A stretch of 64,000 nt of DNA from Mycolicibacterium llatzerense (GCF_000878195.1 NZ_JXST01000004.1:124001-188000); one strand, 5' to 3'; positions 28,553 to 38,676 are shown, counted from the first letter of the stretch. Made by a program: numbers and translations. The notes: a model not told the origin generated them from the letters alone.

Positions 28553-28580
28553 TGTGTACAACTTTTGAAAAGTGTATACA
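28553..28580. promoter_or_regulatory. Imperfect palindrome in a divergent promoter
   Basis: AT-rich core ACTTTTGAAAAGT (28561-28573) is a perfect 6-1-6 palindrome flanked by TGTACA and TGTATACA. It sits 39 bases before the SDR start and 86 before the Ibp1-like start, a typical place for a TetR-type operator or a promoter with TATACA as -10. The cognate regulator is not in the window. Confidence 0.45.
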
Positions 28581-28618
28581 GGACGTGTCCCCGTCGATCT
28601 GTCCAGAGGAGTACGTCG

Positions 28619-29470
28619 GTGCAATTTTCAGTCCAGGGTTGGCTGACGGACCGGACGGTGTTGATCACCGGCGGTGGCAGCGGCATCGGTAAGGCCATCG
28701 CGCAGGGCGTCGTGGCCGCCGGCGGCAACGCGCTCATCGTCGGCCGTACCGAGGCCACGTTGCAGTCCGCCGTCGACGAGATCTCCGCGGCCGGGGGACC
28801 GGGCGCCATCCGCTTCCAGACCGCCGATGTCACCAACGAGGACGACGTCGCCGCCGCTGTCGCGACCGCAGCCGCGTGGAACGGCAAGCTCTCCGGTGCC
28901 GTGCACTGTGCCGGTGGCTCGCTGACCGTCGGGCCCGTCACGCACCTGGATTCGGAGATGTGGCGCCAGACCGTCGACCTGAACGTCAACGGCAGCATGT
29001 ACGTCGTCAAGCACACCGCGCGGGAAATGGTGCGCGGTGGCGGCGGCTCGTTCGTCGGCATCTCATCGATCGCGGCGAGCAACACCCACCGCTGGTTCGG
29101 GCCGTACGGCGTCACCAAGTCCGCGCTCGATCACCTGGTCCAGCTGGCGGCCGACGAACTCGGCGCCTCGTGGGTGCGCGCCAACAGCATCCGCCCCGGC
29201 CTGATCCGCACCGATCTGGTGGCGGCGAGCATCTTCGAATTCGAGCCGCTGCGGGAGGATTACCGGGAGTGCACGCCGCTGCCCCGCGCCGGCGAGGTGG
29301 AGGACGTCGCCAACCTGGCGCTGTTCCTGCTCAGCGACGCATCGCAGTGGATCACCGGCCAGCTGATCAACGTCGACGGCGGCCAGAAGCTGCGCCGCGG
29401 CCCCGACTTCTCGGCCATGATGGGGCCGATGTTCGGCGCCGACGCCATGCGCGGGGTGTTCGCCGACTGA
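28619..29470 (+). CDS. Short-chain dehydrogenase/reductase
   Basis: 283-residue classical SDR. NAD(P) site LITGGGSGIGKAIAQG near residue 15, CAGG in place of NNAG, and the GISSIAASNTHRWFGPYGVTKSA catalytic segment with Ser, Tyr and Lys. It ends with GQLINVDGGQKLRRG as in 3-ketoacyl reductases. GTG 28619 is the start because AGAGGAG lies about eight bases upstream. The substrate is unknown; a similar SDR (Rv3485c, from memory) lies near otsA in M. tuberculosis. Confidence 0.82.
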   Translation: MQFSVQGWLTDRTVLITGGGSGIGKAIAQGVVAAGGNALIVGRTEATLQSAVDEISAAGGPGAIRFQTADVTNEDDVAAAVATAAAWNGKLSGAVHCAGGSLTVGPVTHLDSEMWRQTVDLNVNGSMYVVKHTAREMVRGGGGSFVGISSIAASNTHRWFGPYGVTKSALDHLVQLAADELGASWVRANSIRPGLIRTDLVAASIFEFEPLREDYRECTPLPRAGEVEDVANLALFLLSDASQWITGQLINVDGGQKLRRGPDFSAMMGPMFGADAMRGVFAD

Positions 29471-29553
29471 GGCTGTTCGTGGCGCTTGCGCAGAGGTTTG
29501 TGGTCAGTATTTTGGCGCCAAACCGAGGCGTTGCCGGCGCTTACGATCGATGA

Positions 29554-30363
29554 ATGACGCAGCCTCCATATCCGCCGCCCGGCTATCAAGGGCCTGGATA
29601 CCAAGGGCATGGTGCTCCGCAGCAGTACGGGCCGCCGGCTCCGCCGTGGCCGAATTCGGCGCAGCCCGGGGCCGGTAGTCAAGGGCCGCAACAGTATTGG
29701 CAAGCTCCGTATGGTCAGGCGCCGTACGGCCAGGCCCCGCAGAGTCAGTGGCCGCAGTACACACCACCACCGCCGAAGAGCGGCCGTCGCGCGCTCGGTG
29801 TAGTCGCTGCAATATTCGCCATACCGGTGGGCATCGCGGCGGTAGTCGGTATTACCTCGAGCGTTCGGGGCGAACCGCCTACTACCGCGAACACCGCGGA
29901 CGATTTCAATGCCGCTTGTAAGAACGGTTCGGTGAGCAATGCCGCCGACTACCAAAAGCCCTACAAGATCGTCGCGTTCTACGAGTCGGTGGGCAGCATC
30001 AGTAAGTGGACAGCGGTGTCGATGGTGGGCGCCGACGGAGGGTATTCCGGGGCCAATTCGCCGCCTTCGTCGATCAATGTCGTCGCGTGCCTGTCGCGGC
30101 TGTCTGCCACCGAGAAGAAAGAGGGCACCTGTGAATATGAGAGCCGGGGCGACACGGACCGCGTGACTCGTTACTCGGTCGACTACGACGTGGAGATACG
30201 CGAGGCCAAAACCGGCAAGCGAATCAAGAGTCTCGGTTCGGTGAAAGGCCTCTTGGACCATTGCCCGATCATGGCCACGTACCGCAGCTCAAGTCCCAAA
30301 ATCTACGGTGCCCCTGACAAAGACCAGTTGAATGCGATGCTGAAGGAATTCGCCGCCGGGTAG
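29554..30363 (+). CDS. Pro/Gln/Tyr-rich single-pass membrane protein, unknown function
   Basis: 269 residues. The N-terminal 75 are low-complexity (PPYPPP, QAPYGQAPYGQAP) and cytoplasmic. A membrane helix follows at about 81-101 (ALGVVAAIFAIPVGIAAVVGI), then an extracytoplasmic domain with four cysteines (ACKNG, VVACLSR, TCEYE, DHCPI) that could form two disulphides. This layout is common in actinobacterial DUF proteins. Function not recognised. It stands alone between an SDR and a two-component pair. Confidence 0.7.
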   Translation: MTQPPYPPPGYQGPGYQGHGAPQQYGPPAPPWPNSAQPGAGSQGPQQYWQAPYGQAPYGQAPQSQWPQYTPPPPKSGRRALGVVAAIFAIPVGIAAVVGITSSVRGEPPTTANTADDFNAACKNGSVSNAADYQKPYKIVAFYESVGSISKWTAVSMVGADGGYSGANSPPSSINVVACLSRLSATEKKEGTCEYESRGDTDRVTRYSVDYDVEIREAKTGKRIKSLGSVKGLLDHCPIMATYRSSSPKIYGAPDKDQLNAMLKEFAAG

Positions 30364-30374
30364 GTGAGTAGCCG

Positions 30375-31052
30375 CTATTTGGGCGCGACCACGCCGTGGT
30401 CGTAGGCGTAGACGATCGCGGCCGCGCGGTCCCGCAGGTCCAGCTTGGTGAAGATGCGCCCGATGTGGCTCTTCACCGTCACCTCCGAGATGACCAGCCG
30501 GCCGGCGATCTCGGCGTTGGTCGCGCCCGATCCGATGAGCTCGAGCACGTCGAGTTCGCGGGCGGTCAGCCGGTCGGCGACATCGTCGGACGGTACGCCG
30601 GGGGCGCGCCGGTAGCCGTTCAGCACGCGGGCGGTCACGGCGGGATCCAGGTACGCCTCGCCGCGGGCGACGGCGTGCACGGCCCGGATCAGTTCCTCGG
30701 CCGGTGAGTCCTTGAGGACGAAGCCCGACGCCCCGGCGCGCAGTGCCGCGGACAACAGGTCGTCGTCGTCGAAAGTGGTGAGCGCCAAGGCCGGTGGGCC
30801 GCCGCCGGTGCGCAGGGCCCGGATGGCGTCGACGCCGCTGACGCGTTTCATCCGCAGGTCCATCACGACGACGTCAGGGCGGCACCGGAGCACTTCGCGG
30901 GGTACCTCGTCGCCGTCGGCGCATTCGCCGACGATGGTGAAGCCGTCCTTGCGCCGCAGGATCCGGCGCAGGCCTGAGCGGACGAGTTCCTGATCGTCGA
31001 CCAGCAGTACGTCGACGGTTGAACCATCTTTCGGGATTGCGCCGTCAGTCAT
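30375..31052 (-). CDS. NarL/FixJ-family response regulator
   Basis: 225 residues. Receiver domain with acidic pocket DD near 19-20, phosphorylation site Asp65 (VVMDLRM) and Lys in FVLKDSP. C-terminal LuxR-type helix-turn-helix LTARELDVLELIGSGATNAEIAGRLVISEVTVKSHIGRIF. It overlaps its kinase gene by eight bases and is translated second. A 7-2-7 palindrome upstream of the kinase is a plausible binding site. Confidence 0.9.
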   Translation of the reverse strand: MTDGAIPKDGSTVDVLLVDDQELVRSGLRRILRRKDGFTIVGECADGDEVPREVLRCRPDVVVMDLRMKRVSGVDAIRALRTGGGPPALALTTFDDDDLLSAALRAGASGFVLKDSPAEELIRAVHAVARGEAYLDPAVTARVLNGYRRAPGVPSDDVADRLTARELDVLELIGSGATNAEIAGRLVISEVTVKSHIGRIFTKLDLRDRAAAIVYAYDHGVVAPK

Positions 31053-32268
31053 TCTGGGTCTCGTTGCGTGACATCCGGATTCGGTGCATGGCGCAGTGCT
31101 GGGTTGCCGTCGGGGTGACGGGCACGCGAGCCTGGACCGTCCACCCGTCCGGTCCGGGACCGGCTTGGAAATCGCCGTCGAGCAACGCGATGCGCTGGCG
31201 CATGCCCGGCAGTCCCGCGCCGGCCGGCCCGCTGGTCACCGGGCGCCGCAACTCGTTGTTGACCGACAGGATGGCCGTTCCCTTCTCCACATACAGTCGC
31301 AGCCTTGCCGCGGATGCCGGGGCGTGCTTCGCGACGTTCGCCAACGATTCCTGGGCCACCCGGTACAGCGCCAGGCCGATCCCCGCGGTGACCGACGCCG
31401 GGTCGACCTCGATGCTCGACTCCACATCTAATCCCGCGTCGGCGAAACTCGTCACCAGGTCGGGTATGTCGGACAACCCGGGCTCGGGAGTCAGCCGCAG
31501 CGGAGCCGCGTCGCGCGCGCCGAGCAGGCCGACGGTCTGCCGGATGTCCGACATGGCCTGCCGGCCGAGACGCTCGGCGTCCAGCAAGCCGTCGACCGCC
31601 TCGTCGACGTCGTTGTCCTCCTGCAGCGCCCGCCGGGCGCCCGTCAGATGCAGCATCGTCACCGACAGCGAGTGGGCGATCACGTCGTGTATCTCGCGGG
31701 CGATCCGCCGTCGTTCATCGGCGGTCGCCTGTTCGGTGAGGGCGGCCTGGCGTGCGCGCTCCTCGATGACAAGACGCTGCTGCAACTGCAGGATGCGGCC
31801 GATCATCGCGGCGATGGCCAGGAAGAACAGTAGGTACGGCACATAGGTGGTGAGATGACCGGCCCGGGCGGCACCGACCAGGAGCACGGCGCTTCCTGCG
31901 GCGGCCAGCAGTCCGTGCCGCACCGAACCCAGCGCGAACACCTCACCGAGCATGAACATCAGCAGGAACGGCGCCGCGTCGAGGAAGACCGACGGCCAGC
32001 ACAGCAGCAGCAGGGCCACGCCCGTCAGCACGGAGGCCGCGGTGGCCAACGTTGCCGGCTTGTGGCCGAACACGATGAACGCGACGATCGGCGCGAACAC
32101 CAGCGAGATGGCGACGACCAACAGCCACGGCTGAGTGAAATCCCGTTGCATCGCGGCAGTGCCGGCAACCAGCAGCGACCCGCTGTACATGACGACCGGG
32201 ACGGTGAACGGGAACTGGTAGGACATCAGGCCGCGTCGTCGCAGGGCGAAGTCGCGGATCCAGGCCAT
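31045..32268 (-). CDS. Sensor histidine kinase (HisKA_3), partner of the NarL-type regulator
   Basis: About 407 residues: six hydrophobic helices in the first 150, a linker LQLQQRLVIEERARQAAL, phospho-His in RRIAREIHDVIAHSL, and an HATPase domain (QESLANVAKHAPAS, AGLPGMRQRI). ATG 32268 (MAWIRDF) is preferred to the in-frame 32307. It is divergent from the mmpL-type gene; the pair may control it, but the signal is unknown. Confidence 0.87.
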   Translation of the reverse strand: MAWIRDFALRRRGLMSYQFPFTVPVVMYSGSLLVAGTAAMQRDFTQPWLLVVAISLVFAPIVAFIVFGHKPATLATAASVLTGVALLLLCWPSVFLDAAPFLLMFMLGEVFALGSVRHGLLAAAGSAVLLVGAARAGHLTTYVPYLLFFLAIAAMIGRILQLQQRLVIEERARQAALTEQATADERRRIAREIHDVIAHSLSVTMLHLTGARRALQEDNDVDEAVDGLLDAERLGRQAMSDIRQTVGLLGARDAAPLRLTPEPGLSDIPDLVTSFADAGLDVESSIEVDPASVTAGIGLALYRVAQESLANVAKHAPASAARLRLYVEKGTAILSVNNELRRPVTSGPAGAGLPGMRQRIALLDGDFQAGPGPDGWTVQARVPVTPTATQHCAMHRIRMSRNETQND

Positions 32269-32325
32269 ACCGCCAGCGTAGAGCCGGTGCCGGGATTTAC
32301 ACATCATTCGCGGGGCGGCCCGGTT

Positions 32326-32343
32326 CTCCTACCACGGTAGGAG
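32326..32343. promoter_or_regulatory. 8-2-8 palindrome in the kinase/mmpL divergent promoter
   Basis: CTCCTACC and GGTAGGAG are exact inverted octamers separated by two bases. NarL-type regulators bind 7-base half-sites in 7-2-7 arrangement, matching this geometry. It is 58 bases from the kinase start and 61 from the mmpL ATG, so an autoregulatory and mmpL-controlling site for the 30375 regulator is likely. Confidence 0.6.
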
Positions 32344-32403
32344 GCCCGGTCTCGTCTGCAGCACGACGCTTCCGGACCCCGGTCGCTCGTAGTTTCAGAT
32401 CCC

Positions 32404-35310
32404 ATGTGGGACGCCATCGCAAGATTCTGTAGCCGCTTCGCGGTCCTGATCATCGGATTGTGGGTGCTGGCCGCGGCGGCGGGCAATCTCCTTGTGCCGC
32501 AGGTGGAAACCACCGCGCACAACCACGCGCGTGGCTTCCTGCCCGCCGATGCCCCGGTGAACCTCGCCGGTGTCCAGATGGACCAGCAGTTCCACGACGG
32601 ATCGGGCGGCAACCTCAATTATCTGGTGCTGGAAGGCGATCACCCGCTGGGCACGCCGGAGCGGGCCTACTATGACCGCCTGCTGAGCACGCTGCGCGCG
32701 GATACCGCGGATGTGGATTCGGTGATGGACCTGTGGTCCGACCCGGTGACGGCATCCGGCGCACAGAGCACCGACGGCAAGGCCGTCTACACGATGCTGC
32801 GGATTCGCGGCGAACTCGGTGCAGCCAAGGCGAATGCCGCGCTGGATGCGGTGCGGCGGATCGTCGCGGCCGCGCCCGCACCGCCGGGCCTGCACGCCTA
32901 CGTCACCGGTCCCGGCGCCACCATCGCCGATGAGCTGAGTGCCATCGACAAGCAGATGCTGATGATCACCGGGGTGACCGTGGTGCTGATCGCCGTGCTG
33001 CTGTTCGTCGTGTACCGGTCGGTGGTCACGGCGGCGATCCCGCTGCTGACCGTCGGCCTGGGGCTCGGGGTGGCGCGGGGATTCGTCGCGTTCCTGGGGG
33101 AGCGGGACCTGATCGAGGTGTCGATCTTCTCGGTGTCGTTGTTGGCCGCGATGGTGCTCGGCGCGGCAACCGATTACGGCATCTTCCTGCTGGGGCGCTA
33201 CCACGAACAGCGGCGAGCCGGTGTCGACCACGAGGACGCGCTGGTCATCGCGAACCACAGCGTGGCGCCGGTGATCGCGGCATCCGGTCTGACCATCGCG
33301 GCGGCGTTGTCCTGTCTGCTGTTCGCTCAGGTCGGCATGCTCCGCAGCGCCGGATTACCCTGTGCGATCGGCATTCTCACCGGGATGTTCGCATCGCTCA
33401 CCTTGTTGCCGGCGTTCATCGGGCTGGCCGGCCGGCATGGCCTGGCACAGCCGCGAGCGCGCGCCGCCGCCAAGGTGCCCGGGCGGAGCTGGCGCCGGGT
33501 CGGGACCGTCGTCGCGCGGTGGCCGGGGCCGGTGCTGGTGGCCTCGGCGCTGGTTCTGGTGGTGTGCGCCATCCCGGTGGCCGGCGTGCGCCTGGGCTTC
33601 GATGAGCTTGCCGCGCAACCGGATACCACGCATGCCAACCGCGGGTATCAGGCCATGGATCGGCACTTCCCGCCCAACCGGCTGTTGCCCGAGATCGTGT
33701 CCATCGAGACCGATCACGATCTGCGCAACCCGGCGGGCGTCATCGCCGTCGAACGGATGACCCGAAAGATCATGGAGATTCCCGGTATTCGTATGGTGCA
33801 GTCGGCGTCGCGGCCGTCGGGCTCGCTGCCCGAGCAGGCCGCGCTGACCGATCAGGCCGGCACCATCGCCGACCAGCTCGATGACGGGGTGGCCCAGCTG
33901 AGCAAGCGGCTCGGTTCCGTCAATCAGCTGTCCGCGACGCTGGACCAGTTCTCTTCGGCGATAACGCAATTGCAGAACGGGCTCGGCGGCAGCGTCCGCG
34001 GGCTCGGGCAGCTCGGCTCCGGAATCGAGGCGATGCACGGCGGCATGCAGCAGTTGCGGGACAACGTCACCTCGGTGTCGCAGTACCTGGATCCGTTGCG
34101 CGGCTTCACCAATGCCAACCCGAATTGCGCGGGCGACGCCATCTGCTCACTGGTACTCAGGGTCGTCGAGCCGATGGATTCCGTGGTGGCGGCCACCGGC
34201 ACGCTGACCGACAGCACGGTGGGTTTCGGCGCGGGCACCACAGAGATGGCGCGGTCACTGACCGGTGCGCAGGCGTCGGTGCGTTCGATGCGGGCTGCCG
34301 TCGACCAACTCGGTGCGGTGACAACGCAATTGACCAAGACCGTCGGCGAGACCCGCGGCATGTTCACCGGGCTGACCGACTATCTGCGCGGGGTGCGGGC
34401 GGATTTCCAGGACAGTGGCGCGGGTGGCTTCTATCTGCCGCAACGCGCGTGGCAGGACCCGCGCTTCCAGCGCGCGGCCGGTTTGTACTTCGCGCCCGAC
34501 GGCCGGTCGACGCGGCTGCTGGTCTACGGCGACGGCAAGGTGTTCGGCACCGACGGGGCGCTACGGTCACCCGAGATTCTGGCTGCCGTGCGGGAGTCGA
34601 CGAAAGAGGGCACGCTGGTCCGAAATACGGTGTATGTCACTGGCTTTGGCACCGGCACCGCAGAGCTTCGTGGCTATGTGTCCGATGACTTCCTGCTGCT
34701 CGCCGGGGTAGCGCTGGCGCTGGTTTTCCTGATCATCCTCGTCATGCTGCGTAGTCCGGTCGCGGCCGCGGTGGTGATCGGCACCGTCGTGGTGTCGTAC
34801 GCGTCGGCGCTCGGGGTGAGTGCCTTCATCTGGCAGGACCTGTTGGGCAAGGACCTGCACTGGGCGGTGCCGTCGATCGCGTTGATCGCGTTGGTGGCCG
34901 TCGGCGCGGACTACAACCTGCTGCTGACCATGCGGCTGCGCGAGGAGGTGACCCGGCCGGACGCGGGCTTGAAGACCGGCATGATCCGGACGTTCGGCGG
35001 CACCGGCGGCGTGGTCACCACCGCCGGAATTGTCTTCGGCATCACCATGTTTGCGATGCTCTCCAGCGACGTGCTGAGCATCGAACAGGTCGGCACCACC
35101 ATCGGCGTCGGCCTGCTGATCGACACCCTGATCGTGCGGACCTTCGTGGTGCCGGGCATCGCCGGGCTGCTCGGCCGGTGGTTCTGGTGGTCGCCGGTGC
35201 CGTTGGTGCGCGGCGTGCTGGCCCGGACCTTCACGCGTGGGGAACGGACGCCGCGCCGTCCCGCCGGGCGTCGGGTGTTCCGGGCTGAACCCGCCGTGAA
35301 TCTGAGCTAG
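32404..35310 (+). CDS. MmpL/RND-family transporter
   Basis: 968 residues with two repeats, each of a large extracytoplasmic loop (about 35-180 and 400-750) followed by a helix bundle. RND/MMPL motifs [19 protein letters not shown] near residue 260 and [15 protein letters not shown] near 840 carry the proton-relay Asp-Tyr pairs. The second loop is heptad-like and long. MmpL proteins export lipids or siderophores; the cargo is not visible, and no mmpS partner or lipid-synthesis gene is adjacent. Confidence 0.88.
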   Translation: MWDAIARFCSRFAVLIIGLWVLAAAAGNLLVPQVETTAHNHARGFLPADAPVNLAGVQMDQQFHDGSGGNLNYLVLEGDHPLGTPERAYYDRLLSTLRADTADVDSVMDLWSDPVTASGAQSTDGKAVYTMLRIRGELGAAKANAALDAVRRIVAAAPAPPGLHAYVTGPGATIADELSAIDKQMLMITGVTVVLIAVLLFVVYRSVVTAAIPLLTVGLGLGVARGFVAFLGERDLIEVSIFSVSLLAAMVLGAATDYGIFLLGRYHEQRRAGVDHEDALVIANHSVAPVIAASGLTIAAALSCLLFAQVGMLRSAGLPCAIGILTGMFASLTLLPAFIGLAGRHGLAQPRARAAAKVPGRSWRRVGTVVARWPGPVLVASALVLVVCAIPVAGVRLGFDELAAQPDTTHANRGYQAMDRHFPPNRLLPEIVSIETDHDLRNPAGVIAVERMTRKIMEIPGIRMVQSASRPSGSLPEQAALTDQAGTIADQLDDGVAQLSKRLGSVNQLSATLDQFSSAITQLQNGLGGSVRGLGQLGSGIEAMHGGMQQLRDNVTSVSQYLDPLRGFTNANPNCAGDAICSLVLRVVEPMDSVVAATGTLTDSTVGFGAGTTEMARSLTGAQASVRSMRAAVDQLGAVTTQLTKTVGETRGMFTGLTDYLRGVRADFQDSGAGGFYLPQRAWQDPRFQRAAGLYFAPDGRSTRLLVYGDGKVFGTDGALRSPEILAAVRESTKEGTLVRNTVYVTGFGTGTAELRGYVSDDFLLLAGVALALVFLIILVMLRSPVAAAVVIGTVVVSYASALGVSAFIWQDLLGKDLHWAVPSIALIALVAVGADYNLLLTMRLREEVTRPDAGLKTGMIRTFGGTGGVVTTAGIVFGITMFAMLSSDVLSIEQVGTTIGVGLLIDTLIVRTFVVPGIAGLLGRWFWWSPVPLVRGVLARTFTRGERTPRRPAGRRVFRAEPAVNLS

Positions 35311-35960
35311 CTCAATGCCACCGTCAGTTCGGCACCGGTGGCCGCGATGACGTCGTCGACGGTGACGCCGGGGGCGGTCTCGCGCAGGATCAGGGTGCCG
35401 TCCCCGGGCACGTCGATGACGGCCAGGTTGGTGATGATCCGATCGACCACACCCTGACCGGTCAGCGGCAGCGTGCACGCCTCGACGATCTTCGGGTTGC
35501 CGGCCTTGTCGGTGTGCTCCATCAGCACGATGACGCGCGACGCGCCGTGCACCAGGTCCATGGCGCCACCCATGCCCTTGACCATCTTGCCCGGCACCAT
35601 CCAGTTGGCCAGGTCGCCGTTGCGTGCCACCTCCATGCCGCCCAGCACCGCGGTGTCGATGTGGCCACCGCGGATCATCCCGAACGACAGCGACGAATCG
35701 AAGTACGCCGCACCGGGATTCACCGTCACGGTCTCCTTCCCGGCGTTGATGAGGTCGGGGTCGACGGCGTCGTCGGTGGGGTAGGGGCCGGTGCCCAGGA
35801 TGCCGTTCTCCGAGTGCAGCGTGACGTGCACGTCGCCGGTCAGGAAGCCGGGGATCAGGGTGGGCAGGCCGATGCCGAGGTTGACGTACTCGCCGTCGAT
35901 CATGTCGGCGGCGGCACGGGCGGCCATCTGGTCACGATTCCAACCGGCTGGTGCGGTCAC
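35307..35960 (-). CDS. scoB: 3-oxoacid CoA-transferase subunit B
   Basis: 217 residues, CoA-transferase family I beta subunit. Catalytic Glu is in [23 protein letters not shown] and [14 protein letters not shown] are family signatures. It transfers CoA from succinyl-CoA to a 3-ketoacid such as acetoacetate. GTG 35960 overlaps the scoA TGA (GTGA), giving coupled translation of the two subunits. It overlaps the convergent mmpL stop by four bases. Confidence 0.9.
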   Translation of the reverse strand: MTAPAGWNRDQMAARAAADMIDGEYVNLGIGLPTLIPGFLTGDVHVTLHSENGILGTGPYPTDDAVDPDLINAGKETVTVNPGAAYFDSSLSFGMIRGGHIDTAVLGGMEVARNGDLANWMVPGKMVKGMGGAMDLVHGASRVIVLMEHTDKAGNPKIVEACTLPLTGQGVVDRIITNLAVIDVPGDGTLILRETAPGVTVDDVIAATGAELTVALS

Positions 35961-36718
35961 TTTGCGGCTCCCTCGCTGATGGTGCGCTTCTCGATCTGCT
36001 TGTCCTGCGGGCCGGTGTGCACGATGCGCTGCACGAACACGCCGGCGAGGTGGACATCGTCGGGGTCGATCTCGCCGGGCTGCACCAGCTCCTCGACCTG
36101 GACGATGGTGATCCGCCCGGCCATCGCGGCCAACGGGTTGAAGTTGCGGGCGGTCTTGTTGAAGACCAGGTTGCCTGCGGTGTCGGCACGCAGTGCGTGC
36201 ACCAGGGCGAAGTCGGCGTTGATCGACTCCTCCAGCACGTACCGCTTGCCGCCGAATTCGCGAATCTCCTTGGGTGGCGAGGCCACCGCGATCGAACCGT
36301 CGGCCGCGTACCGCCACGGCAGACCGCCGTCGGAGACGGGCGTGCCGACGCCGGCCGGGGTGTAGAAAGCCGGGATGCCGGCGCCGCCGGCGCGCATCCG
36401 CTCGGCCAGCGTGCCCTGTGGGGTGAGTTCCACCTCCAGTTCGCCGGACAGGTACTGGCGGGCGAACTCCTTGTTCTCGCCGACGTACGACGCGGTGACC
36501 CGGCGGACCTTGCCGAGGCCGAGCAGCACACCGAGGCCGACACCGTCGACACCGCAGTTGTTCGAGAACACCTCGAGGTCGGTGGCACTCGACGCTGCGA
36601 TGGCATCGATGAGTTGGTCGGGGATTCCGCACAAGCCGAATCCACCGACGGCCAGCGTGGCGCCGTCACCGATGTCGGCGACCGCTGCGGCGGCCGAGGC
36701 GTACACCTTCGAGGTCAT
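35957..36718 (-). CDS. scoA: 3-oxoacid CoA-transferase subunit A
   Basis: 253 residues, alpha subunit. CoA-binding [26 protein letters not shown], and the [16 protein letters not shown] segment are characteristic. ATG 36718 has GGAG five bases upstream; a TTG at 36736 is in frame but less likely. Divergent from an IclR-family gene, with a matching degenerate palindrome 25 bases upstream, so ketone-body or CoA-ester metabolism is probably under that regulator. Confidence 0.9.
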   Translation of the reverse strand: MTSKVYASAAAAVADIGDGATLAVGGFGLCGIPDQLIDAIAASSATDLEVFSNNCGVDGVGLGVLLGLGKVRRVTASYVGENKEFARQYLSGELEVELTPQGTLAERMRAGGAGIPAFYTPAGVGTPVSDGGLPWRYAADGSIAVASPPKEIREFGGKRYVLEESINADFALVHALRADTAGNLVFNKTARNFNPLAAMAGRITIVQVEELVQPGEIDPDDVHLAGVFVQRIVHTGPQDKQIEKRTISEGAAK

Positions 36719-36742
36719 GGCACTCCATCCAGTCAAACGCGC

Positions 36743-36759
36743 CGTTCATTCAGTAAACG
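36743..36759. promoter_or_regulatory. Probable IclR-type operator before scoA
   Basis: CGTTCATT-C-AGTAAACG is an 8-1-8 inverted repeat with 6 of 8 matches. Its left arm and centre are identical to the perfect palindrome at 36851, 108 bases away. Confidence 0.6.
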
Positions 36760-36850
36760 CGGGACCCACTTTTCACTCCAGGCCGCTGACATGGCAAGTC
36801 TCTGCTCGAAGCAGGTCAAAAGTGTTCACAGGATGAGCAGTGATGCCATG

Positions 36851-36871
36851 GGCGTTCATTCAATGAACGCC
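36851..36871. promoter_or_regulatory. Perfect 10-1-10 palindrome before the IclR gene
   Basis: Left arm GGCGTTCATT (36851-36860) is the exact reverse complement of 36862-36871, with a single central C. It ends 12 bases before ATG 36884. This is the strongest operator candidate for autoregulation by the adjacent IclR protein. Confidence 0.75.
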
Positions 36872-36883
36872 TACCATGTGGTG

Positions 36884-37639
36884 ATGACCGGTCCGAATGT
36901 CGTCGCCCGCGTGGGGGCGATGCTGCGGGCGGTGGCGACGGCCGAACCCGACGGCGCCTCCACCACCGAACTCGGCAAGTTGGCGGGTCTGGCCCGGCCC
37001 ACGGCGCACCGGCTGCTGACCGCACTCGCCGACGAACATCTGGTCAGCCGGGATCAGAAGACCGGGCGCTGGTCGCTGGGCCCCGAGCTGTACCTGCTCG
37101 GCGTCGGTGCGGCCCAACACCACGACGTCACCGATCAGGCGCGGGCGGTGGTGACCCGGCTGGCCCGCGAGACGGGCGAGAGCGCGTTCTTCTCCGCCCG
37201 CCGCGGCGATCAGACCGTCTGCGTGCTCAGTGAGGAGGGCAGCTTCCCGCTGCGCTCGCACGTGTTGCAGGTCGGTATCCGGTTTCCGCTCGGCGTGGCC
37301 AGCGCAGGCCTGGCCATCCTCAGCCATCTGCCTGCCGCGGACGTCGACGACTACTTCTCCCGCGAGCAGCCCGAAACCAGTTGGGGGCCTGCGCATTCCG
37401 AAGCGGCCATCCGCAAGCGCATCGAGCAGACGAGGCGCGCGGGCTATGCGGTCAATCCCGCGTTGCTGGTCGAAGGCAGTTGGGGGATGGCGGCCGCGGT
37501 GTTCGACCGGCGTGGCCTACCCGGGTGGGCGTTGAGCCTCACCGGCGTCGAAACCCGGTTCCGGGCCGGCCGCCGACGCGAACTGGGACGGTTGCTGCTC
37601 GAGCAGGCCCACGAGTTGTCGGGCCGGCTGCAGGGGTGA
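36884..37639 (+). CDS. IclR-family transcriptional regulator
   Basis: 251 residues. N-terminal winged helix (STTELGKLAGLARPTAHRLLTAL) and C-terminal ligand domain (DQTVCVLSEEGSFPLRSHV to GVETRF). In-frame GTG codons at 36878 and 36881 are alternative starts. Divergent from scoAB, with two related palindromes between, so it most likely represses or activates scoAB in response to a small acid. The ligand is unknown. Confidence 0.88.
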   Translation: MTGPNVVARVGAMLRAVATAEPDGASTTELGKLAGLARPTAHRLLTALADEHLVSRDQKTGRWSLGPELYLLGVGAAQHHDVTDQARAVVTRLARETGESAFFSARRGDQTVCVLSEEGSFPLRSHVLQVGIRFPLGVASAGLAILSHLPAADVDDYFSREQPETSWGPAHSEAAIRKRIEQTRRAGYAVNPALLVEGSWGMAAAVFDRRGLPGWALSLTGVETRFRAGRRRELGRLLLEQAHELSGRLQG

Positions 37640-37681
37640 CCCCGCGTCGCCGTGCGGGTGGCGGTAGGAGATCGTGGACTG

Positions 37682-38584
37682 GTGACCACTCAGCGCGCGC
37701 GTATCGACTTCCCGTCCCGCATCGGTGTCTGGTGGGCCAGCGACAGCTGGGCCATGCCCGACGCGCAGGCCGTGGCCCGCGACATCGAAGCCATGGGCTA
37801 TGGATCGCTGTTCCTGCCCGAGACCGTCGGCAAGGAGTGCCTCACCGAGTCGGCCGCGTTCTTGGCGGCGACGCAGCGACTGGTGGTCGGCACGGGCATC
37901 GCCAACATTCACGTGCGCCTTCCGTCGGCCGCCGAAGCCGGTGCTCGCACACTGACCGCGCTGTACCCAGGACGATTCGTGCTGGGCCTCGGTGTCAGTC
38001 ACGGCCCGCTGGTGGAGCGCGGGATGGGCGGCACCTACGAAAAGCCGCTCGCCACCATGCGGAGCTACCTGGAGCGCATGGCCGCCGTGCCGGAGGCCAT
38101 CGAACCTGGGGTCGGCCGACCGCCTCGACTGCTCGCGGCGTTGGGTCCCAAGATGATCGAGTTGTCGGGCAGTCACGCCGACGGCGCGCATCCGTATCTG
38201 GTGTTGCCGGCCGCGACGCAGACGACGCGGGACATCCTCGGGCCGGACAAGTGGATCGTCTCCGAGCAGGCCGTGGTCGTCGGCGGTGATGACGCTGAAC
38301 AGCTGCGCCGCGCCCACGATCATCTGAACGTCTACAGCGGCCTGCCCAACTACCGGAACTCTTGGCTGCGCCAGGGCTTCGACGAGAGCGACTTGGTGCG
38401 CGGCGGTTCCGACCGGCTGGCGCGTGCGGTCGTCGGCATGGGCAGCGTCGACAACGCCGCGGCCAAGGTGCAGGCGCATCTGGAGGCAGGTGCCGACCAC
38501 GTGGTCGTGCAGGTACTCGGCGAGCACCCGACGGCCGACCCGCGGCCAGGCCTGCGGGAGTTGGCCGCAGTCCTGGGGCTGTAA
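37682..38584 (+). CDS. LLM-class (luciferase-like) oxidoreductase, probably F420-dependent
   Basis: 300 residues, TIM-barrel luciferase-like fold. IGVWWASDSWAMPDAQAVAR at the N-terminus, ALYPGRFVLGLGVSHGPLVE mid-protein and QVLGEHPTADPR at the end match a mycobacterial TIGR03620-like subgroup (from memory). GTG 37682 is chosen, with TAGGAG about 12 bases upstream; the open frame extends to 37652. The substrate is unknown. Confidence 0.78.
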   Translation: MTTQRARIDFPSRIGVWWASDSWAMPDAQAVARDIEAMGYGSLFLPETVGKECLTESAAFLAATQRLVVGTGIANIHVRLPSAAEAGARTLTALYPGRFVLGLGVSHGPLVERGMGGTYEKPLATMRSYLERMAAVPEAIEPGVGRPPRLLAALGPKMIELSGSHADGAHPYLVLPAATQTTRDILGPDKWIVSEQAVVVGGDDAEQLRRAHDHLNVYSGLPNYRNSWLRQGFDESDLVRGGSDRLARAVVGMGSVDNAAAKVQAHLEAGADHVVVQVLGEHPTADPRPGLRELAAVLGL

Positions 38585-38599
38585 CCCGCGCGCGCCGGC

Positions 38600-38672
38600 T
38601 TGCGGTTGAGTGTGCGTCTACGCAGCGATGCACTCGGGCGTTTTCGGCGTCAGCGCACGATCAACGCGCACA
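38600..38672. terminator. Imperfect hairpin between convergent genes
   Basis: Sequence around GTTGAGTGTGCG (from 38606) can pair imperfectly with CGCACGATCAAC (38655-38666). It lies between the convergent LLM and DedA genes. Mismatches make this a weak, position-supported call. Confidence 0.35.
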
Positions 38673-38676
38673 AGGC

